Shown in pieces: positions 57,221 to 64,000 of a stretch of 64,000 nucleotides of DNA. The position numbers were made by a program, and so were the translations under genes. Each line of letters begins with the position of its first letter. Within the stretch, counting starts at the first letter, position 1. The notes below the pieces were generated by a model, which ran no database searches, had not been told where the DNA came from, and worked only from the letters and a program-made list of their open reading frames with translations. Source of the DNA: Blasia pusilla (taxonomy: Eukaryota; Marchantiophyta; Marchantiopsida; Blasiales); NCBI GenBank assembly GCA_050084515.1, contig CM114274.1, positions 10,106,001 to 10,170,000 of the forward strand, in the 5' to 3' direction.

Positions 57221-58320
57221 GTCTATGTTAGAGTGCGGAAGCTTGGTGAGAGCTTTCGCGCTTTTGCCGGATTTGGGCGATTCGAGGTGTATGGACATCA
57301 AGTTTGTCTGATTTTTAGCTCGGAGTACAGAGTTTGGTTGTAGCTGATTTTTGTGGAGAGATAGCTATGGTGGTCAATTGAGTTCTGGTAAAAAAAGATT
57401 CAATTTTGGTTGCGGATTTGTAGAGTAATTGCTGATCAAAATTTCGCGGACTAGCTCAAGGTCTGGCTATGGTGGACAGCGGATCGGAGGGGCTGGTTGG
57501 TTGGTGACTTGTTCATTGTGGGAGACGCCTATCCCGTTGGGGGCGCCCTGGTTGGGCCTCTCTCTCCATAGCAAAGCATGGCGAACGGGGCGATAGGGGC
57601 ATGTCTCGAGCATTTCTAGGCGTTCCGAGGCTTCGAGGCAACTCGTGGTAGCTCGGGGCGAGTGGGCGTGAGAGGCGGAGTAAGGAGCAAGGAGCAAGTA
57701 AGCAAGCTTGCTTGCTTGGGCGTGAGGCAATTTTTGTAGGATTTGTGATTTGAGTGTTGCATAACTGGTCAGCCATCTTTGGGCTATTCTGCATGGAGGA
57801 CGCTTAACTGCTGAGTTCTTAACTATGCCAATGTACACACTGTTGTAGCTCATTTGGTGCTGTTCGGAGATGTGTTAGGCACTTTATGCATCTCAAGTTT
57901 TTTGGTTGATGTACCTCTAGCGCATAGTACGGTGTAGCCTCTCCATGCAGGTGATAATTTCAGGTGCTGCGAGTTCGACTAGCACGTCATCGACCCGCGG
58001 CGGAGTAGCTATTGCGTTAGAATTGTGTGGTGGGTTTTGTGGATTCAGAGGGCATCACGTTTGGTGGATTGTGTTAACTTGATTTCCATTTGCGATTGGA
58101 GGGTTTTCGTTGGACTTCTTGTGTTTAGATCCCCTCCATCGTTGCTTCTTGCTTGCGAGTCCATTGTTAGGGTTGACGCTGATTTCCAGAGTAGTGTTAC
58201 TCCTGTGTGCTAGCGATAGTGAGGCTGGAGTGATGACCAGTAGACCGTGGGAGGCTTATTGTGGTGATGACAGGTTAGGTTGCCTATACCCATAGCTAGT
58301 AGAGCTAGAATAGTATAGCG
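57221..58320 (+). other. Upstream region of the DNMT-carrying gypsy element
   Basis: This should contain the 5' LTR and primer site, but no second LTR is in the window to compare and no clear TGGTATCAGAGC-like site was found. A local palindrome AAGCAAGCTTGCTT lies at about 57699-57712. Confidence 0.3.
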
Positions 58321-58559
58321 ACATGGACGTCACTTGGTTATTTGGTGGTGGTAATTTGGTGGTGGTGCGGCATCGGCGTTGGTCATCACGGAGCTGTCGA
58401 GTGGTCTGGTTGGGGACCGTGGTGCGGACAGTGGTGGTTTCACATGGAGTGGATTTAGGTATCGGCTACCTTTTCCACTTCCGACGGTTGATGAAGAGGA
58501 GGACGAGGGTGTTCCAAACACCGAGTCTTCTACGTTGTTATCGAGTGTTGCAGCTCCAT

Positions 58560-59790
58560 TGATTTGGGACATGGACGGGATATATGGGGCCATGAAGGGC
58601 CCACGACGATACTCGAGTGTAGTGGGCATCATTGAGTTGGAGGACTTCATGAAGGAGTTTGATACTTGGTGTGATATGCAGATGTTACGGAACGCCACGT
58701 TGTTTACACCCTTCTTGGCTTGGAAGGGGTTGTTTCAGCACTTGGAAGGACCACCCATGGATGATTACCATGAGTTTAGGAAGGACCATGTTGCTGAGAT
58801 TGAGGCGTGGAGACAATATTGGTCTCCAGGCTATGTGTCTATCACCCATGGTGGTATTGGTAGTAGTGCTCCTACTATGCCCGGCCCCGACCCGCAGCAT
58901 TGAGTGGTGAGTGCACGAGCCGGAGTGGGGAATGAGTGGAGGTACCCATGGAGGTAGTAGTGGGGGTACTAGTGGAGGTACTAGTGCCCCACCATCGTTT
59001 AGCCCGGTTGCAGATTTCTTCAAGAGGTTGAAGAAGAACTATCAGGGAGTGAAGACAGAGAAGTTGAGGAGTCTTCAGGAATTTGAGCGAAAGACTGGTA
59101 AGAGTCTTCGTGAGGCATACACTCGCATGCGACGCTTGATTTCAGTTACCTAGGGTGTGACTCAGGCTCAAGCAGTCCAGTTTTGGTATGGGATCTTGGA
59201 CAGAGAGTTGCGCCGCAAGGTACGTGATGCTACTCTTATGAGTGATGATTCATCCACATTGTTGGGTCAATGTGGATGTTAAGCTCTATCTGAGAAGATT
59301 GAGCTTAACATGGTGAAGGAGAGAGTGGTGACATCCGCATTCAGTAGGGATACAACTACTACTTCTCGTGTTCAGTAGCCCACCTCACAGTCTCGTAGTA
59401 GTGGTGGTGGTACTAGTAGTGGGAGGTTTGGGGGGTACACACGACCTCAGTCAAGTCCTAGAGGGACACTTGCGCAGAGACCATTGCCTTCATTTGCTGC
59501 CCAAAGCAAGGGCGATCATGTTGGACATGTGGAGGTGATCATGTTAGGAAGTTTTGTCCCCAAGAGGATGGGAGATGGACTTTGGAGGATGGGCCTCGAT
59601 CGGCCCCAACTCGGTGTGATCATTGGAGACCAGGTCATCCTCGAGAGCGTTGCTTTGATCTTCATCCGAGTTGAGATCGGCCGCGACCGTGGTGGAGTAG
59701 CTCGAGAGGCCGAGGTGGTAGAGGTGGTAGGGGTGGTAGAGGTGGACCAGTGGTTGGAGAGCCTATGGTGGCTACCCCTACCACTATGAC
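58560..59790 (+). pseudogene. Gag of the DNMT-carrying element
   Basis: Frames carry ELEDFMKEFDTWCDMQM, PMDDYHEFRKDHVAEIEAW, then SPVADFFKRLKKNYQGVK and LQEFERKTGKSLREAYTRMR. After one TAG come QAVQFWYGILDRELRRKV and LSEKIELNMVKERV, typical gag helices. Glycine/threonine-rich GGTSGGTSG-type sequence (58937-58985) joins the two parts. An RGG box (RGRGGRGGRGGRGG, 59705-59749) near the end would bind RNA and may replace or assist a zinc knuckle, which was not found. Stops and frame changes break it. Confidence 0.7.
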
Positions 59791-60464
59791 AGAGTCGACT
59801 ATGGTCGCTAGGATTGAGCATTGGAGCAGAAGTTGGCTCTGTGGTTGGTATCCAACATAGATCAGTTTGGGAGCAGGGCTTCCACCTCTTATGGAGGGAT
59901 GATCTCTCTTATATGGCGAAAGTGAAAGACAGGTTGAGGCATCGGTAGCGATTTGAGAGGAGCCACTCGGCGTCGAGCCACGTGGTGCTCTTTGTGGAGT
60001 TGGACCCACTGAGAGGGGTGAGGGGGAGGCACGCTAGGCTTCCCCAATCATTCTTGTTGTCCGAGGTGCTTAGGACTCCATCCATGGTTCCTACGCAGCC
60101 TATTGAGCCGACAGTGGGGACTGAGGCATCTACATCGCGTGTAGTAGACACGGATGCAACATCCAATGCAGTATTGCGGATGGCAACTTCAGTGTTGGGA
60201 TCCCCATTGTTTTCGGCCACGGAGCTGATGGCTTTAGGAGTTGACTTAGCTCCTGTATTTCAGCGATTAGCGACCACGTTGTGTGAACGTGGGGGGTGTT
60301 ACTACTACACGTGTCGAGGTGGATGAGGGTGTTGCGGTGGAGCGACCCTCTATGTCAGTGTAGCATTGAGTAGCGATGCTACTTGGCAAAGCGGCGGCGG
60401 CGAAGATGGATGCATTACCGGCCGGCCAGACCATTGATCGTGAGAGGCTTACACTGGTGTATGT

Positions 60465-60833
60465 ATGTTGGACAACCGGAGTGGGATCTTCCGATTGGTG
60501 AGTCCTACAGGACAGGTGTATAGACCAGATAGAGTCTTGTTAGACTCCGGTGCCCAACCTTTGATGTTGGGAAAGGCGGCATGTATTGGTTTGGGTATTC
60601 GGAGGTCAGAGCTTGAGCCTTGCCCATTCCAGATTCAAACATCACTTGGAGGAGCCAATGATAGGTCTCAATTCATGACACGGGAGAAGTTTTCTGTACA
60701 GTTGAGACCAGATCATGCGACTGATAGCTCCCGGTTGGGAGTATCTGCGGTAGTCACATCAGCCGAGTCGTATGATGTACTAGTTGGAGGAGCGATTGTA
60801 CCCGATGGGTTTTCAGATGGATTCTTTGGGTGA
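60465..60833 (+). pseudogene. Protease of the DNMT-carrying element
   Basis: A 122-codon frame with RVLLDSGAQPLMLGKAACIG, where D-S-G-A is the retroviral-type aspartic protease site, followed by FQIQTSLGG and ESYDVLVGGAIVPDGF, matching the flap-distal ILGxDxL-type end (here LVGGAIV). It ends at a TGA before the methyltransferase region. Confidence 0.75.
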
Positions 60834-61063
60834 GACAGGCGTCTTATAGACCTGGTTGGCAGTCCGAGGATGGGCAAATGAGCCAAGTTCCTATGAGATT
60901 TATTTCCGGGGGCTCGACCGGAGGGTCTTCCCCAAAAGTGTTAGCATCTATGGTGGTTTTAGTGGAGTAGTCACTTGGCCAGGAGACTTTTGGAGGGTAA
61001 TGTTTCCGCTATGGATTCTCCTGCGCATGAGGAGGTAGAGGAGGTCCCTATTTTTGCAGCAAA

Positions 61064-62349
61064 GTGGCATCCTCATCGTTGGATGTGCCACTTTGGAGTT
61101 CAGGCGGTGCACTACGGCAGGAGGCTGATCGCCTAGTGCATGAGGCTTGGTGTGAGGCTGTTATACCTCATGAGGAAGAGGAGGCCCCACGGCGGACTCC
61201 TACTTCTGGTCCGATTAGGTTATCCCCTTTGGATACTACACCCATTGTATGGCAAGTATCCGCGGAGGGTATTTGTGTGTTAGATCTCTTTGGTGGGATT
61301 AGCACTGGTTTGGCTGCGATGTTGCAGGCACCGGTATTCCTATGCGGAGATACGTGTATGTGGAGCGAGATGAGACGGCCCAGAGAGTCTCATCCCGACA
61401 TATTGGTCAGTTGATGCGGAGATACCCTGAGTTGTTGCCGCCATCAGCTATTCGTGGGTACCAGCGTGCTTTACCATCACATATTGCATTGTTGGGGGCG
61501 CAGGACCTTGAGAGGGTTGGTCCTGTGGATTTGGTGATTCTTTGGATGGCCATGTCGGTCATACACGTCTTTGGTCGTGGTGAGAGATTACATGACCCTA
61601 GGTCTCGATTGTTTTGGGAGATGTTACGGGTGTTATGACATCTTCAGATTCATCAGGCACGTGCTCTAGCTTACATTCTAGATAATGTTCCATTGTTGGG
61701 TGACACTCGGACCCGGATGATGGCGAGTGTTCATGAGGTGCGGTCTTGGATTGGACCAGCGGTGTTGTTGGATGCAGTGCGAGTTGGCTCGCGTGCACAT
61801 CGTCCACGCTTGTGGTGGACAAACTTGTTGCCTAGGGAGGTTCTACGTCAAGCATATGATGCAGAGCAGCGGGATCCTCGCCTTACAGTGGATAGTATCT
61901 TGGATACTGGGCGACTTTCTCAAGTGGTGAGGATTATTGATCGGTCACCCATGGTAGTGATGAACCGTGTGGGCCAGCCTAGGATGGCACTACCCACATT
62001 TATGAGTTTTCCCTCGTCACATGCCTACAGGGAAGGTGGTCCGGGGCTTGTATGGGATTCTCATGTGCGACAGTTGGTGGAGCCTAACGCTGATGAGAGA
62101 GAGCGTGCGATGGGATTTGCTCTTGGTGTGGTTGGTTGCTTCTATTTACGAGGCTTCACGACGTCATGTGTTGGGTCGGCCATGGACCTGAATTGTTTGA
62201 CTTGGATTTTGAGTCTTGGCATGGCCGAGCAGCGTCGACTTCGGACTATATCTATGGGTCTTCCACCCCTTGTAATGAGCTCGATGGCTACCGGGACGGT
62301 AGAGGCATCGGTGGGGCGAGGAGAGAAGTATTTTGCATCCTTGGAGTAA
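61064..62349 (+). pseudogene. C5-cytosine DNA methyltransferase domain (DNMT3/DRM-like)
   Basis: Motif I is VLDLFGGISTGLAAML (61277-61324). After a frameshift, motif II is RRYVYVERDETAQRVSSRHI (from about 61345), then RVGPVDLVI. Motif IV is GWPCRSYT at 61544-61567 (PC at 61550-61555), readable only in the +1 frame relative to both sides, so two compensating indels flank it. Next comes GERLHDPRSRLFWEMLRVL. An in-frame TGA (61636-61638) precedes YILDNVPLLGD, where D-N-V replaces motif VI ENV. Motif VIII is RAHRPRLWWTNLLP, then EPNADERERAMGF (62080-62118) and GSAMDLNCLTWIL (62173-62211), motifs IX/X. Order is standard, not permuted as in plant DRM, so DNMT3-like is the closer fit. The enzyme would add methyl groups to cytosine; this copy is inactive. 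Confidence 0.85.
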
Positions 62350-62501
62350 ATGGGATGTAATGGTGGGCATGTGGAGTTGGTTGCTCATGCTGGTGGAGGA
62401 GTTATTTGCTCGAGATGATGGTGTAGCTAAGGGTGTACCATCTTGTGAGGGGGTTATGTGAGCGACCAATGGCATAAATCCTCTCCCTCTAGTATGCCAA
62501 A

Positions 62502-63580
62502 GTGGAGGAGACTTGGGAGCCATTACTTGGGCCCAAGCTTACGGGAGGTGAGAAAAGACGCTTGACACAGTTCCTACGTGCTTATAGGAGTTGTTTTGCC
62601 TTCAACATGAAGGAGTTGGGTTCTCTCGTTGGACCCGGTATACGGATTGATTTGGCTAGTGATCGCCAATCTTCCGTCCTCCCTACCGATATAGTGATAT
62701 GGAGAGGGACCTGATTGAGTAGGACGTTGGACCTTTTGGAGGCGGGATTAGTGGAGTTGTCGCATGGAGAGTATGCATCACCCTTTGTCATGCTCGCTAA
62801 AAAGGATATGCATGGCAACTACGGATAGGCGGATGTGTGGAGATTATCGTCTATCAATCGGCAAACCAAGGCGATAGGTATGCCATGCCTACACCTGAGA
62901 GATCTTTGATGTGGTGGGACAGGCAAAGATTTTGATTTTTGGATCTTCGGCAGATACCATCAATTGCGGATTCGGGAGAGTGACAAGGCCAAGACAACAT
63001 TTTGGGGTGTCAACTCTCATGGCAAGGATTGTTTGTACCGGTGGAAATTCTTACCCTTTGGGTTGAAGAATGCACTGCCGAGTTTCAAAGAGTGATGGAC
63101 GGGATCCTAGCGGGGTTGGATTTTGTTCGGTGTTACATTGATGATATCTTGGTGTTCAGTAACACGGTGGAGGAGAATCAGATACATTTGCAGATGGTGT
63201 TTGAGCGGTTGAAAGCTCATGGTCTACGTTTGCATCCAGGAAAGTGTAAGTTCTTCCATGAGGATGTTGAGTACTTGGGTCATGTGATCTATCCAGGTGG
63301 TTTGGGAGTTCAGCAAGCAAAGGTGGAGGCTATTGCACTTATTCCGCGTCCGGTAGATGTGAGTAGAGTTCGAGTATTCATGGGATTGGCGAACTACTAT
63401 CGGAGGTATGTGAAGGGATTTAGTGCTATGGCAAAGCCTTTGAACCAATTGCTGAAATCAGATCAAGAGTGGCACTGGGGAGATGATCAGGAGAGAGCTT
63501 TTGTGGAGCTTAAGGCCCGATTGGTGGCGGCGCCTATCTTGAGGAGACCTATCGAGGGCCCATTTCGATTACACACCGAT
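62502..63580 (+). pseudogene. Reverse transcriptase of the DNMT-carrying element
   Basis: RT starts with LRAYRSCFAFNMKELGSL and GPGIRIDLASD, the usual Ty3/gypsy entry region. After broken stretches come YRWKFLPFGLKNALPSFKRV and RCYIDDILVFSNT with catalytic YIDD at about 63134-63145. Then KCKFFHEDVEYLGHVIYPGG, FMGLANYYRRYVKGFSAM and AKPLNQLLK complete the connection domain. The region 62714-63002 has stops and shifts. Confidence 0.9.
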
Positions 63581-63960
63581 TGGAATAGGTTGGGACTTGG
63601 AGCGGTGTGACACAACATGATGATGAGCACATGGAGTTTGTGGTGGCCTATGCAAGTTGTTCAAATAATGCAGCGGAGTCGCCCTATAGTTCATATGAGG
63701 GAGAGTGCTTGGCAGTAGTGTGGGCTGTGGCACACTTTAGGTGTTACTTGTTTGGCACACAGTTTACCCTTGTTACTGATCACCAGCCGCTCAAGTGGTT
63801 GATGGAGTCTGACAAGCTTACAGGGAAGCTTGCACGGTGGGCTCTTATCTTACAGGAGTATGACTTCCAGGTGGTACATAGACCTAGAGTTGCCAACCTT
63901 GATGCTCATGGGTTGAGTGGGAACCCATGTACTAGCCAAGAGGATGCAACGGGGGCTAGA
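63560..63960 (+). pseudogene. RNase H of the DNMT-carrying element, at the window edge
   Basis: FRLHTDWNRLGLGAV (first catalytic aspartate in HTD) is followed by a TGA at 63608-63610. Then come SSYEGECLAVVWAVAHFRCY (glutamate), TLVTDHQPLKWLM (aspartate) and LDAHGLSGNP (the common DALSR-like end). RNase H would remove the RNA template. Sequence after 63960 continues towards the integrase, which is outside the window. Confidence 0.85.
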
Positions 63961-64000
63961 TGGCATGGCGAGGTTGATGAGGAAATGGTGCCAGGTTGGC

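Larger units (their letters stand above)
58323..64000 (+). mobile_element. Ty3/gypsy element carrying a C5 DNA methyltransferase
   Basis: Order on plus: gag (58560 to about 59790), protease (60465-60833), C5-cytosine methyltransferase (about 61250-62250), reverse transcriptase (62500-63540), RNase H (63580-63930), then the window ends. The methyltransferase is between protease and RT in the same direction, so it is part of the polyprotein region and not a neighbour gene. Frameshifts and TGA stops occur in most domains, so this copy is decayed. Integrase and 3' LTR would lie beyond 64000. Confidence 0.88.

Noticed and set aside
61064-62349. Independent host DNA methyltransferase gene
   Set aside because: It sits between protease and RT of one element on the same strand without own promoter or introns, so it is better read as part of the retrotransposon.
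1-64000. tRNA, rRNA or organelle-derived segments
   Set aside because: No cloverleaf with A/B boxes, no rRNA core sequence and no plastid or mitochondrial gene was recognised by eye; a tRNAscan or BLAST run would be decisive.

Overview
This window is nuclear DNA of a land plant. A photosynthetic host is shown by an intact, plastid-targeted Mg-protoporphyrin IX methyltransferase gene (ChlM, 14.1-15.1 kb, minus). A nine-exon GT-AG-spliced transporter gene of the plant MFSD5-like (molybdate-anion transporter) family lies at 25.0-30.1 kb, minus. These are the only two genes that look alive. Everything else that can be named is mobile DNA or repeats. The kinds of element present suggest a large, repeat-rich genome of a seed-free plant (lycophyte, fern or bryophyte). 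That placement is an inference, not a demonstration.

Layout. 1-7.0 kb: decayed Ty3/gypsy chromovirus on minus (gag, protease, RT, RNase H, integrase, chromodomain, polypurine tract, 3' LTR). 7.0-14.1 kb: dispersed repeats, a Helitron-like terminus, a TIR element and a 97-bp tandem array. 14.1-15.1 kb: ChlM. 17.2-19.1 kb: Ty1/copia remnant on plus. 19-25 kb: mostly featureless, with a hairpin at 20.2 kb. 25.0-30.1 kb: MFS transporter. 30.8-33.9 kb: non-LTR retrotransposon on minus with an N-terminal C2H2 finger, RT and an R2-like restriction-type endonuclease. 35.1-36.2 kb: 18-bp minisatellite. 36.7-38.7 kb: dispersed repeats. 39.3-41.5 kb: 3' end of another Ty3/gypsy element on minus, whose integrase is followed by a PHD finger. 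41.6-45.3 kb: SWIM-domain MULE-like transposase pseudogene on minus. 44.8-46.35 kb is duplicated at 48.1-49.7 kb. 50.0-55.1 kb: broken plus-strand gene whose C-terminus has the layout of a beta-class N4-cytosine/N6-adenine DNA methyltransferase. 58.3-64.0 kb: a third Ty3/gypsy element on plus, carrying a C5-cytosine DNA methyltransferase domain between protease and reverse transcriptase; it runs off the window after RNase H.

Two things stand out. First, several mobile elements here carry chromatin-reading or DNA-methylating domains: chromodomain, PHD finger, C5-methyltransferase, and an N4/N6-methyltransferase-like gene. Second, from 43.2 to 55.4 kb about 45 copies of an imperfect palindrome (arms near GCAACCCGTCGG / CCGACGGGTTGC) recur at about 60-bp spacing with non-repeated spacers. 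They lie in the apparent introns and flanks of the transposase and methyltransferase genes. The array looks superficially like CRISPR but is in a plant chromosome; it resembles a family of short hairpin elements. The coding copies are mostly decayed, often by TGA stops, which fits deamination of methylated DNA.
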